Part shown: piece after piece, positions 11,916 to 23,200 of the stretch
Layout: every line of letters starts with the position of its first letter
How positions within the stretch are numbered: the stretch's first letter is position 1
Source: Caenorhabditis elegans
Lineage: Eukaryota > Nematoda > Chromadorea > Rhabditida > Rhabditidae
Length of the DNA: 64,000 nt
Direction of reading: 5' to 3'
NCBI RefSeq assembly: GCF_000002985.6
Contig: NC_003279.8
Coordinates: 5,642,001 to 5,706,000, forward strand
Notes under the pieces: model-generated
What the model saw: the letters and a program-made list of their open reading frames with translations, nothing else
Databases searched by the model: none
Told to the model about the DNA's origin: nothing
Program-made: the position numbers and the translations under genes

Positions 11916-13820
11916 TCATTTATGCGACTTCTTTCTCCACATTTTCGGTGATTCAGATCCATCACGATCAGGCGATCCGGAATCATGACGACGCCTTCTC
12001 ACAGGCAACTTGTTGGGCGATGGACTTCTACGACGTCGGATCGGTGACGTAGAAAGACGCCTTGTTGGCGGGGAATCGGATGGTGAACGTCTCTTGCGCT
12101 GTCGTTCTGGTGATGGAGATCTACGTCTTCTTGGTGATGCAACCATCGGAGATGATTGGCGACGTCGCAGTGGCGAGTATTGTTTTCTCGAACCCAGCTG
12201 ACGATTGTCAGGAGACGGAGAACGACGTCTTCTAACAGGGGACACTGATCGTGAATCATGACGGCCATTTCTTTTTTGTTCTGGTGAATGTTTACGAACA
12301 CGCTGACTTTCCTTCCGAATCGACGATGGACTTCGCCGTCTTCTCACTGGTGAATCCTGACGTTGTTTGGGTGAAGATTTCCGATCTCGTGAGCTTCTCC
12401 TCTCCGGCGATTTCAACCCGATACTTCTTTTGGCGTTCGGAGAATCATCTCTTCGAGATCTCTTCCTCTCTGACGATCTTACTTCGTTTGACGATTCTGA
12501 ATCATTATGCGCTCTTTTTCGGCTCGAATCCTTTCTTCCATGGGAATTCTCGTCTTCTGATAAAACTTCCTGCTTGATATACTTCGATCTGTATTCCGGA
12601 GAACTTTCCACTTCTCTTTTGATCCTTTTCGATGATTTTTCTGAAACATGAACTGGTTGAAAAATCGAGAAACTAATAACTACTCTAAGCGTTTCGTTAA
12701 TATTTGATATCAATGAACAAGTGTTTAGGATCAAATTAATTATGTAAAAACCTCATCTTTAAATACCTTTCCAATCATCCTCACTATCGCTGCCATCAGA
12801 ATCGTCATCAGTTTCACGAGATTTGCTCTTCTTATTTTTCTTCTTATCTTTCTTCTTGTCTTTATTCTTCCGTTTCTCTTTCTTTTCCTTCTTCTTCTCT
12901 TTTTTACTCTTCTTCTTCATTACATCTTCCAAATCTGCACCGCTCATCAGCTTCTTATGCAATTTCTTTTTTTCCTTTTCAGTCATCGAATTGAAAAACT
13001 CCAGCATCATTTCTTCTTCGGTCATTTCTTTTTTCATTCTTGTTAGCTGTTGATCTGTCTGCATTCCAGCCAAAACAGAACTTTTGAGTTTGATTCCATG
13101 TTCTTCACGCATATCACTCGCAAGTTGCTGATGATCCATCCACTCATCCTCATCGTCATCTTCTCCTGTCGCCGCAGCAGCAGACGATTTCGATGTTGAA
13201 GGTCCTGCTTTGCCTTCCTGTCGTCTCCGACGAAGATCTTTGATTAGGTCTGATGGATTATTTGCATCTGAAAATTGATTTTACACATTTAATTCGATTT
13301 TTTTTCGGAAACTTACATCCTTCATCTTCAAAATTTCCAGATTTTCCGAACAATGGACATTCTCGATCCGTATTTATATGACCCCATTTGTGGCATTTAC
13401 AGCATCGAACATTTCTAACTTGAATTCCGAATGGTTGATCTTGGATCTCTTCATTTCCTTTAGCCCAATCTTCACGTGGTGCTTGATATTTCCGTTGCCA
13501 TTCGAATTTCGGCTCTTCTTTCGGTTCTTCTCTCTTTGTCATTCCAGCTGGAGCATCATACATGAACGATAATCCCATTTTGGCCTTTTCGTCTCCAAGA
13601 AGAGCTCTGAAAAATATTTATAATCTAGTGAGAAGATATTGAATGCAACATACTTGTTATTCAAAATTTCTTGCTCTTTCTCATAAGCAACTCGAAGTTC
13701 TTCTTGTCGTTTGTCCTCCAAAGACTTCTTCTGTCGTGCTTCCCAGACCATTTTGAGATTCCGAAAAGCGGATGGATGGAAGTCCTTTTTGGACATGAAG
13801 TTTTGAAAACCCTTCCCCAT
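11916..13820 (-). CDS. cir-1: CBF1-interacting corepressor / spliceosome-associated CIR1 homologue
   Basis: Nuclear protein; the family links the Notch effector CSL/CBF1 to corepressors and also associates with splicing factors. Four exons, 5' to 3' (13654-13820, 13317-13606, 12767-13267, 11916-12640), give 560 residues. The N-terminus ([19 protein letters not shown] onward, residues 1-56) is the conserved Cir_N domain. A zinc-knuckle-like motif with C124, C127, H132 and C139 follows. Exon 3 encodes a Lys/Glu-rich stretch ([18 protein letters not shown]) and an acidic patch. Exon 4 is an Arg/Ser-rich domain with repeated RRRRSPS units, as in SR-type splicing factors. Part of the RS-domain DNA has a near copy at 19477-19561. 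It is the third gene of the probable operon. Confidence 0.93.
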
Positions 13821-14065
13821 TTTGCAACGCTTTTGTTTTGATTCTCACTGAAAAATTCTGAAAATACTTGAATGAAAAATTGAAGAAAGAAAAATAATTG
13901 AAATATTTAACACAGTTCAAAACTGTCAGAAGGTAATGGAAAATAAATTCAAGTGGATAACTTCATAAAAAGTTCAACAAAAAATCAAAATCAACAAATA
14001 GAAAACGCGGTATATAGAAAAAAAAACAATATAAGAATTTGTAGAATAACAAAAAACAAAACAAA

Positions 14066-15909
14066 TCAAGCAGTCTCAAAGATTTTGATTGTGCAGTCTG
14101 CGGATCCAGTTGCAATTAGTCCTTCATTCCACGTGGCACACAAAATACGATCATCGTGTCCATGAATGTCGAACAATGAAGACTTTGAGGATCTGAAACA
14201 AACCGAATATTAAAGTAAAAACTGAATGGTTCTTTAATTTTTGAAACAAGACCTACCTTACATCCCACATTTTCGCAGTTTTGTCGGTGGAAACACTAAC
14301 AAATTGATTTGTATCCAACGGATTCCATTTGACAGCTTCAACCCATCCATTTTGATGTCCAATGAATGATTGTTTAACCATACTTCCATCTGAAATGTTT
14401 TATAAATACAAGAGACTAAATAAATATTAACAAACAAACCTCTATTTTTTGGATCATAAAGTCTTGGAATAGCATCAGTACAACTGGAGATGAGAAGATC
14501 ACTCTTCGGATGAAGATCAATGCTTGTGAATGATTTGGGTCCTTTGATCCGCGAAATTTCACCAGCTTGAATGAAATTATTTTTTGTATATAAATAGGAT
14601 ATTTATCATTAGAACTAACCTAATTCCAAATCCCATTCAACAATAGTATGATCCCACGAGCACGAAAATGCGTGTCCAGAATTCCATGGACACCATTCGA
14701 CTGCGGATACTTTGTCACGATGCCCTCCAATCGTAACCATCGGAACTTTAGTTTTGGTTTCTTTCTTTCGGCGTTTCTTCGCACTTTCTTCTTCTTCTTC
14801 TTTCTCATATGTTGTTGCTTCATCAGATGCATCCAAGTTCCAAATTTTGAGATTTGTGTCGACTGATCCAGAAATCGCACGGGTCGAATCCGAGTTGACT
14901 GAAACACATTCGACGGCACGTTCATGACCACGAAGGATGAGCTGGAAAATTTTTATTAAGAATGAAGTAATGACTGCAAAATAAAAAAAAAGAATTTTCG
15001 AAACAAAATTTATTGATAAAACTGATAACCCCGAAATTCGAACACCTAACCTTCTCAACAAGTGCTCCTTTTTCAATTGCATAGAGAGTCAGCAGTTGAT
15101 TTTCACCGCCGACCACAAATTCTGTACCGTCCAATTGATTTTTCTCTGAAACAAAAATTATCGTTTTTTTAAATTTCAACTAGTGTTAAAACTGACTAGA
15201 TGGTGCTTTGACGATTGAGATGCACTTTAAAAGACGATTTGCTGAATTAACAGCCAACTTTGTCTCTTTTCCTTTACGATCCACAATTACAATGTCTCCT
15301 CCGTAGGTTGTTGAGAAAATGCTGAAAATTTCAGAATGAGACTTTTACCAAACATTAAGCGGAAAAAACATACTGGCCGTTTGCGATTTGTACCGAAGAA
15401 ACCCAATCAGGCGCTTGGATATCATGAAGTGGTTTTGGAGCTTCAATTCCAATTACGCATTCCACTTTAAGGATTGTTTCCTGCAGAGCTTGTTTTATTA
15501 AAACTCTAAACTTTTTTTAAATGAAATTTACCGTTTCCACTTCGTATTCCTCGATGAATTCAGCTAGACTCGTGCGCAAAAACGTTTCACCAACCAGAAA
15601 TTCGAATCGCCGCTCTTTCCATGCACCTGAAAAATAAAATTGTATAACATTTTTATTTGAAATAGCTGAAATAAACCATCATTGGCTTCAATAGTCTTGT
15701 TCAATAGAAGATTCATATCATCACATTCTGCTCCAGTCGGAACATCAAAGACGGCATCCGGAATTTGCGGAATTCTGAAAAACGAACATGATGCATTTGG
15801 ATAAAATTCTAACTTACTCTTCATCTTTACTGAAAAAGGTGATTTGAACGTGCTTCTGATTGATTGAGTGATCACCGTTTTCCACTTCCATTAAATCCGC
15901 CAAGTCCAT
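14066..15909 (-). CDS. F55F8.5: Ribosome biogenesis protein WDR12/YTM1 homologue
   Basis: Member of the PeBoW (BOP1-PES1-WDR12) complex for 60S maturation. Ten exons, 5' to 3' (15818-15909, 15677-15774, 15532-15626, 15374-15480, 15197-15321, 15051-15145, 14620-14941, 14440-14565, 14257-14389, 14066-14192), give 439 residues, against about 423 for human WDR12. The N-terminal about 95 residues resemble the NLE domain that binds the AAA-ATPase Midasin. WD40 repeats follow (for example [10 protein letters not shown] with [37 protein letters not shown], and [10 protein letters not shown] at the end). An acidic-then-basic insert ([15 protein letters not shown]) interrupts the propeller in exon 7. 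The intron before exon 8 ends in AAG. It lies between mff-1 and cir-1 in the operon. Confidence 0.93.
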
Positions 15910-16175
15910 CTTTCGATCTGAAAATAATTGATTTTATTCAGAAAATTTTTGGGAAGCAAGTAAGAAATGAGAGACAAACGAAGAATAAATACAAGAAGAG
16001 AGAAGAGGAGATGTGAGGGTTCAACCGGAAACAAAAATACCGTATGAAGGGGACTAACGAAAATCTATAACATTTAAATCAATGTTTTGATAAATTTTTG
16101 CTTTTTTGAGAGCTATTGAAAATCAGAAAATCATATTGCAATGAAAAATGAATAAAAAAATAAATCCTCCGAATT

Positions 16176-16709
16176 TTATCGTTTCAAAAGTGACCAGAAC
16201 GCCGTTATTGCAACACCGAGAAGAGCTACGAAAATGGCTTGCTCTCGATGTCTGCGTGTCTCGTTTTTCTCTTCCAACTCGAAGACTCTCGCACTGATTC
16301 GACCCATTTGGCGACGGAGCATTTTTAGTTCACGGAGCGGATCCTCGTCGACAACCATCGAGCTGTCCGTCCGGGCTGTGTCTAGCTAAATTGTTGCAGT
16401 TATTAAATATATATTTATCCTCAATTAGCTAACCTCTCGCCGCTGATCTTCAACCGGATATTGTGTATCGGCAACAGTGAGTACATCTGGCACATCAGTC
16501 AAATAATGAGCATTTTCCGTTGGAAGTTTATCCACACTATTACGATAATCTTCCGTAATTCTTCCATATGTATCACCTCCCGTTACAGTTATTCTATCTG
16601 GAACTTCCATTTGTTCGACAAGTGATTGACGATTCGTACGACGAGAAGGACCTCCGCCATGTCCACGCATTTCATCGCCGGTCGCTGTGATGTGCTCCGG
16701 AACGAACAT
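16176..16709 (-). CDS. mff-1: Mitochondrial fission factor (MFF) homologue, tail-anchored
   Basis: Outer-membrane adaptor of mitochondria and peroxisomes that recruits the dynamin DRP-1. Two exons (16434-16709, 16176-16385) give 161 residues. Three short repeats carry the family's PE/D-x-I/L-T-V/A signature: FVPEHITATGDE at 2-13, MEVPDRITVTGGD, and DVPDVLTVADTQ. Residues about 105-140 form a charged coiled coil (RRQMGRISARVFELEEKN). Residues 142-159 are a single hydrophobic segment followed by KR and the stop, the tail anchor typical of MFF. A TTTCAG acceptor lies 3 bp before the ATG, so this is the first gene of the probable operon. The match to the MFF family is firm; the worm symbol is from memory. 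Confidence 0.85.
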
Positions 16710-17496
16710 TTTCTGAAATTAAAAAAGTTTAAAATCTATTTTTTTTTTGAGAAACCTTGAAAGAGGAAAAGTACAAGATAGTGTGTCATTTTCATATTTA
16801 TACGATGTAACCCGGTTTCAAAATAAATTTGCGTCACAGAAATTGAAAAATTGCATCAGGTATTATTTTTAAAGAGTTTATCAGCGATTTTGGTCTAATA
16901 TCATTTTCATTAATGTCAGTTTTATCATCATATTCATCAGTGAGACATAAAAACATAGTTTCGTAAAATCACTGCAGTTTGATACTATCAGTTTTTTATA
17001 CTGTTATTAATTACACGAAAAAGAATCATAAATTACTCATCTTCAACTTTACTAAAGTGAACAAAAAACGTTTAGAAAGCCGAGAAGACAATAGAAACCA
17101 GTGAAAAACTAAAATTCGAACCATAAAAAGCTCAAACGAAAATATGGCCTAGAAATATTCGCTTGTCGGTTCCTAGGCCACCACCTCGTTCAATTGGCGG
17201 TGGTTCAAAAAATATTATTTGAAAACTACCATTAAAGGGAAATGCATCTTTCACAACAACTTTCTGTTTTCTTTGCAAATATTCTGAAAATATCATAAAA
17301 GTTGAGAAACCATGAATATTTTTTTCATTTGGATGAAGTGGTGGTTGAACTATTTAACGTACAAGTTGATTTTTCAAAGTATCTTGAGTGTTTCTTTCGA
17401 TTTGAAATGCATGTAAAAAATGTAAAAAAATAATTCACAGAAAATACCACATATCAATTCAATTTTATTCTTCTAATAAATCTATGAAAACGAGTT
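16710..17496. other. Intergenic region upstream of the mff-1 operon
   Basis: 787 bp between the phosphatase 3' end and mff-1; it should hold the operon promoter. It includes a short inverted repeat at 17144-17182 (TGGCCTAG and its complement around a 20-base spacer), followed by CCACCACC and GGTGGT arms to about 17212. The rest is AT-rich with no gene. Confidence 0.5.
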
Positions 17497-19212
17497 CTAT
17501 GCTTTAATTCTCTCCTTCTCTTTCCCTTCAGTTGCCACTTTCTCGCCTTGCCTGAAAATCATAAGTTCTCTCTAATTCCAAAACCAGCAAACTTACTGAT
17601 TCTGTACCGCACGTTTTGCCAACTTTTTCTGTGCATGTTTCTTGTATTGAGTCATAAAAGTGTCAATTTGTCCGGTACGTTCAACGACTCCTTCCTGAAA
17701 ATTGAGATTACTGTATATACAAAATTATAAAGAACATACCCCAATAAAGTACTCCATCAGAACAACATAAAGGAATAGGAATTGCATATGAGATTGGACT
17801 GCTTGGAAACGCATTGCACGCATCTCACGGACAATATCCAACATCTCAATATTCGGATTTTCCATTATGCGGATAGTTGCGTAGTCGATACCTAACAAAA
17901 TAGAAATATTTGCCCCTGTGGAATGTCTTGTTCATATTTTAACTTACCAACAAAAGTGGCAGTTCTTCCAACACCAGCACTACAATGAACACAAATTGGC
18001 TTTTCTTTTGGATTCACCTTCTTCACCCATTTATACAATTCGATCATCGGACGAGCATCCTCCGGAGCCAATTGATCTGGCCACCATGGAACTTGCACAT
18101 GATTCATGTACAATGGTTCAGAAGTGGCATCCTCCGTGTTGATTACAGTCAAAGAATTCAAAATTGTTCCTGCGATGGCTTCTTCCTTGCATTCAGTAAG
18201 TGTGATCTCGTATTTTCCGAATTTCACAACTTCTCCGAGTTTCTCAGGATAGTAAAGAGCACATTTCTCGACACCACCTTCAAACAAAGTGCAAAGCATC
18301 AGGACATATGCAATCTTCTCCTGATAAATCATATGCCAAAAGTCTGAGAGAGTCTCTGGAAGTGGTCCTTGTGTTGTGATATACGTGGACTGATCCTTTC
18401 CAGGCATTCTCATCCAAGACGCGTGGATGTAGTCACGGTCGTGGTTCTTCAGAACGACACGTGTCTCTTCGATACAACGAACATCCGCATAACGATTGAG
18501 ATCCGGATTCGCTTCATAGGCGGTGTAGGTACAGTTTGGTGGCATGTACCCTTTGATCTTATCCTGATGAAGTTTACTGATCGCCTGGCATTTCTGAAAA
18601 AAGGGAGTATTATACAATCAATAATTCAAATATTCCTTACCATTTTAGCAGCTTTAAAAGCCCAAATCTTCCTTGGATCACTTCCAGGCTCCGGTGGTTG
18701 TTCGTTGTCTTCATCGTCTGATTCTGTCTTACTGATCTTCTTCTCCTTGTTCACTTTCTTACTCTTCTCCTTCTTTTCTTCTTTCAGCTTCTTCTTACTC
18801 AGCTTCTTACTTCCATCCTTTTTGTCAACTTTCTTCTTGTCATCTTCCTTACTTACCGTCTTCTTAACATCCAACAAATCATCTTCACTTTTCTTTTTCT
18901 CTTTCTTCACTTCTTCTTTACTATTCAACTTCTTCTGAGCGGGAACTTCATTCGCAGAAGCTGTTTTCTTTTCTTCAGAATTTGAATTCTTCTCATCTTT
19001 AACAAGCTCGGCAGTTTGTGGACGTTTGTCAAGTGTTTTAGTTTCCGAATTGATATCCTTCTAAACAATTGAACTATTTTGAATTAAAAATAGCGAATTA
19101 CAATTACCTTATTCTTCTTTGAAGCACACGACCAAAGTGCATATCCACTTGCCAGAAGAGCTGCAGTGTTGGAGACGGTAACCAGGGGATTTGTCCAATT
19201 GCAATCACTCAT
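17497..19212 (-). CDS. Membrane-anchored protein tyrosine phosphatase with lysine-rich linker
   Basis: Predicted to dephosphorylate phosphotyrosine proteins. Six exons, 5' to 3' (19108-19212, 18641-19060, 17948-18593, 17740-17891, 17597-17694, 17497-17551), give 491 residues. A hydrophobic segment (about 9-29) near the start suggests a signal anchor. Residues 36-165 are a low-complexity Lys/Glu/Ser linker. The PTP domain (about 170-450) is complete: NRYADVRCIEETRVVL, DYIHASW, WPD loop WWPDQ with the acid D348, and the P-loop HCSAGVGRT with C379 and R385, followed by the Q-loop QAVQSHMQF. Unlike the gene at 1.2 kb, all catalytic residues are present. It resembles the large nematode-expanded PTP family. 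From memory it is F55F8.7, and I know no function. No obvious trans-splice acceptor precedes the ATG beyond a weak TTCCAAG. Confidence 0.87.
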
Positions 19213-19476
19213 TATTCGTGCTAACTTGGAATTTTCTTCTTTCGAAAGTTTAATCAACAATGATTGAAATTTAAAAGATTTATTGATTGATAAAAAAGAT
19301 ACGAGAAATGTGCCACGTTAATTAAAAAATGAAGTTCACGATGAAAATTAAGTTATGAGAAAAACCAAAATAGAATTCAAATAGTGGTGGAGATTTTGAG
19401 AAAACTTTCGAAGAGGCCAGAAAGATATTGATAATTTTTGGAAATATTTGAAAAAGATTGGAGTGATCTGGAGAAG

Positions 19477-19561
19477 TCGGTCTGGTGATGGAGATCTACG
19501 TCTTCTTGGAGATGCAGTCATCGGAGATGCTTGGCGACGTCGCAGTGGCGAATGTTGTCTA
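19477..19561 (-). repeat. Copy of a cir-1 RS-domain exon fragment
   Basis: About 85 bp aligns, in the same orientation, with cir-1 exon 4 DNA at about 12102-12186. Shared runs include GGTGATGGAGATCTACGTCT, CATCGGAGATG and TTGGCGACGTCGCAGTGGCGA, with scattered substitutions (roughly 90% identity by eye). The GC-rich block stands out against AT-rich flanks. The surrounding sequence is not cir-1-like, so this is an isolated fragment, not a second gene. Confidence 0.75.
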
Positions 19562-19640
19562 CTCCCTGCTGATGATTTTCGGGCCCTACTCTTATGTTAT
19601 TAGTTTAAGTTTTGGTAACTTTCCAAATCATCGTAAAACT

Positions 19641-19654
19641 GGGGGGGGGGGGGG
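19641..19654 (+). repeat. G14 homopolymer tract
   Basis: Fourteen uninterrupted G residues on the plus strand between ACT and TTG, in the phosphatase/ptr-10 intergenic region. Long G tracts can form quadruplex structures and in C. elegans are substrates for deletion when the FANCJ-like helicase DOG-1 is lost. Confidence 0.9.
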
Positions 19655-20285
19655 TTGAAAATTGTGAACTTTGTTACAGGTTTGAGCCCATATAATGTTA
19701 TAAGCATCTGAAACATTACTAACATAGGAAACCGAAATAAACCCTTATTCTGTTATGTTTTTAAAAACTATCATTTGCGAACATAGAGTAATTGCCACTT
19801 GTTGACTGTAAATTTTTAAAAATAATATTAATTTTCGAAAACAAATTTGTATAAAAGTTTCTCAAAATATAATTCATCTGCGAGCTGGTGATAGTACAAT
19901 TTTCCACATGGATATTCAAGTGTTGTTGTGTATTTTTCTCAATAAAACTTCGAATTTCTGGATAATTAATCATCTTACGGAATAACCCTGCTTTCCCCAT
20001 GTTCCTTCCCATTCTCTTTCTACTTTCGTACCGCAATTTCACCCAACTATTGTCTGCGTCTCTCTTCTTTTATACTAGTTTTCACTACTCTCTGCAACTA
20101 GGTCATCTGTCGGATCAGGTCGAAATGGAGGGAGAGATGGTCATCCTACCAGAGAGACACCGGACATTGTCTACGAATTTCACAAGGTGTGTACTGCTTT
20201 ATCGAATTTTTTAGTACAACAAGTCAATTCTTCTTAATCTTTTTCGCTCATTTGATATGTTTAATGCTAAAATAAAGTTCCAGAG

Positions 20286-23200
20286 ATGCGGCTTGGGTTC
20301 GGGTGTTTAGAACCAAAAGCTGCAAAATTCTTCCATTCATACGGTCTTTTAGTATCTGGTTATCCATTTATATTCCTCGTATCTCCAATATTAGTCACAT
20401 GCTTTCTAGCGACTGGATTAATTGGTTTAGAACCACTCAGTGATGCTTTATACCTATATACTCCAACAGATGCACCTAGTAAAGTAAGTTTTTAAAGAAA
20501 TTTCTTGATAAGGATATTAATGATATTTATCACTGTTAATTGTGTACTTCAAATTGCTATGTTAATTAATTAATTAATGTAGGTTTGTTTTTGGTATGTT
20601 TTGTAATTTTTGAGTTTTGAACTCTAAATCTTTCATCTTCCAATACTTTTTCCAGACGGAACGACGAATAATCCACGACGCGTGGCCACTTGTCGATGGA
20701 ACGTTTGTTGCTGGACGTGCTGTAACACAGTCTCGTGAAGTTCAAGTAAAGTTTGAGTTTGGTAATATTAACCCTTTTGTTTTTTTTTGCAGGTTGCAGT
20801 AGTAGCAAGAAGTGGTGGAAATATACTTGATAGAGTCTTCTCTAATGAACTTAAACTTATGGAATCCTTCATCAGGAATAATATCACAGTAGGAAATTTG
20901 TACTCTTTTTCTGTGAATGTATGATTATGTGTAAACATTCAGGTCCAATTCAGCAATCGTACGTGGTCTTTTGCCGATTTATGCCTAGCTGGCCCTGATG
21001 GTCGATGTGCAAATAATGATCATATTCAATTGGCATCCCGACTTCATCAACATGGAATTAATATAACTTATCCAACTGTTAGATTATCTGACAAGTAAGT
21101 GCAGTCCTTTTAAAATAATAAAATTTAGTGTTCTTGTGCCCATAACAAAATGCCGAACTGTTTGAGCGGCAAAAAACTATGTCAAAACATGATTATAAAA
21201 AACTTGTATGTACAACAGCTCATTGTTTCTTCAGGAGTGCCTACATCGCATCTGCCCTTGGCGGTGTCAAACTTGCAAAAGGAGACAATGGAGAAAATAT
21301 AATTGTCGAAGCAACTGCATGGCTTCTGATATATCAACTGAAATTCTATCCAAACGAAATTTCATATGTTTCTGGATTATGGGAACGAGTAAGGAAATCT
21401 AAAAATCTTTACGATATTAAGATTTTTTTAACTTTAGAAATAATGTTTTTTGGAAAATCAGAAAGTTTAGAAATCGAAGAACTCTACCTTTTTGAATGTG
21501 CAAGATGAATTAAAGTGATTGAGTTGCTGGAACTTTTCTGAGAAATTGATAAGAAAACCATTGAAAATATTAAATTAATATTTTTAGGAATTCAAAAATA
21601 AAATGGATGAGTATAAGAAGCAAGCGAAATACATTTCTATAACATATTTTCACTCTCAAACACTTTCCGATGAATTGAATAGAAATGCGGAAAGATTGGC
21701 ACCAAAGTAAGTTAAAAAGCGTGTTCTTTTAAATCTATTGATTTTTTACTTTTCAGATTCATTGGAGCATTTGTAATCTTAGTATGCTTCTCGGTATTAT
21801 GCTCAATTGTAACAATCAAAGGATCTGGATACATCGACTGGGTTGTCACAAAACCTATCCTTTCAGTTTTAGGTTAGATTTCTACAGTAGGGCACAAAGT
21901 TTATCTTCATTTTCAGGAGTATCAAATGCTGGCATGGGTATTGCCAGTGCAATGGGAATGCTGACATATTTGGAAATTCAATACAATGATATTATTGCTG
22001 TTATGCCATTTCTTGTAGTTGCCGTTGGAACCGACAATATGTTTTTGATGGTCGCTAGTTTAAAACGGACTGATAGAAATTTGAAGTATGATCAACGGAT
22101 TGCCGAGTGTATGGCTGATGCAGCTGTATCTATTTTAATTACTGCACTCACAGGTTCGATATATAAGTTTCCAAAAAAAAATCTGAAATTTTATAAACAA
22201 GGATAACCGAAAAAAATTTAAGCGTAAGAAATTATGTAGCCACTCAGCCCTGGTATGTATATCTCAAATATACAATTGTTTTTCAGATGCACTCTCATTC
22301 GGTGTCGGAACAATCACAACAATTCCAGCTGTTCAGATCTTTTGTATTTATACAATGTGTGCTCTTCTGCTCACATTTGCCTATCAACTGACATTTTTCT
22401 GCGCGATTCTTGTTTACTACACTCGAATCGAAGAGCAAGGGCTTCACAGTATCTGGCTTCGCCCAGCTGTAACATATTCATCAACATCTCCGTTGAATGT
22501 GAAATTATTCTGGCTTGGCTCACAACCACAGAAACCTCTGCCATCATGTGGTACTGTAAGTAGTACATCAAGTGTGTCTACAATGACAAGTCAGGCAACT
22601 TCACCTGCTTCAAAACATCTTCATCATTGTGCTGCAACTTCATTTTTCAGAAATTGGTAGGGTTTTGAAAAGCTATAGCGTTCTGTTTTTTCTGGCTGAC
22701 AAAAACTATCAGCTGGAAAGAAAAATTGTACTGTTCAAGAAACCAGGAATGTATGAACAAGAATTCCTGTCCGATTTTTAAAGCAAAATACGTCATTTAT
22801 GAATGTTACTTTTTGCCAGTGAGGAAATCTTTAAAATCTTTCCTAAAGCATACAGAAAAATTTCAACTTTTTGGGATTTTTTATTTGCCGTCAGAAACCA
22901 GAAATTAGTCACTTTTCACAAAATTTAAAAGTTGATTGAAAGAAATTTCTACGAAATTTTTTCACAACTTTGGAGGCGTTCAAACTGTTTAAAAATTTCC
23001 GAAAAGCTAAATTTGTTTTGTATTCTTGTAATTTTGCCTTCAACTTTGGAATTTCTATAATAAAATCTGAAAATTCAACTCTAAAAGATGAAAGTTCATT
23101 GCATTTCAGGTACGCACCAGTTTTAATGCAACCTTGGATTCGAGCAATTGCCGGATTATGGTACCTCATTTATTTGGGAATCTCTATATATGGGTGTACT

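Larger units (their letters stand above)
4472..16709 (-). other. Probable five-gene operon (mff-1, WDR12, cir-1, PWP2, DDX24)
   Basis: Five minus-strand genes follow each other. The coding gaps in transcription order are about 266 bp (mff-1 to WDR12), 245 bp (to cir-1), 339 bp (to PWP2) and 313 bp (to DDX24). Each start codon is preceded within about 3-35 bp by a strong acceptor on the minus strand: TTTCAG 3 bp before the mff-1 ATG, TTTTCAG 8 bp before the WDR12 ATG, TTTTTCAG before cir-1, ATTTTCAG before PWP2 and ATTTCAG 7 bp before DDX24. This is the layout of a C. elegans operon resolved by SL2 trans-splicing. The upstream phosphatase gene ends 787 bp before mff-1, too far to be an obvious member. 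Confidence 0.75.
19213..20285. other. Intergenic region between divergent phosphatase and ptr-10 genes
   Basis: About 1.07 kb shared upstream region. It holds a cir-1-like fragment (19477-19561), a G14 tract (19641-19654), a TCTGCGTCTC word (about 20056-20065) of a type common in worm promoters, and a TTCCAG acceptor ending at 20283 just before the ptr-10 start. Open frames at 19761-20042 and 19999-20214 have no recognisable domain. Confidence 0.6.

Noticed and set aside
18369..18938. Plus-strand 189-residue ORF rich in Phe, Leu and Ser
   Set aside because: It is antisense to the Lys/Glu-rich linker of the phosphatase gene. Lysine codons read backwards as Phe/Leu, so it is compositional.
20125..20186. 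Upstream ATG and short exon as the ptr-10 start
   Set aside because: Splicing 20186 to 20284 gives a frame with an early stop, and the alternative donor gives TAG at the junction. The ATG at 20286, with an acceptor 2 bp upstream, yields the complete 900-residue frame.
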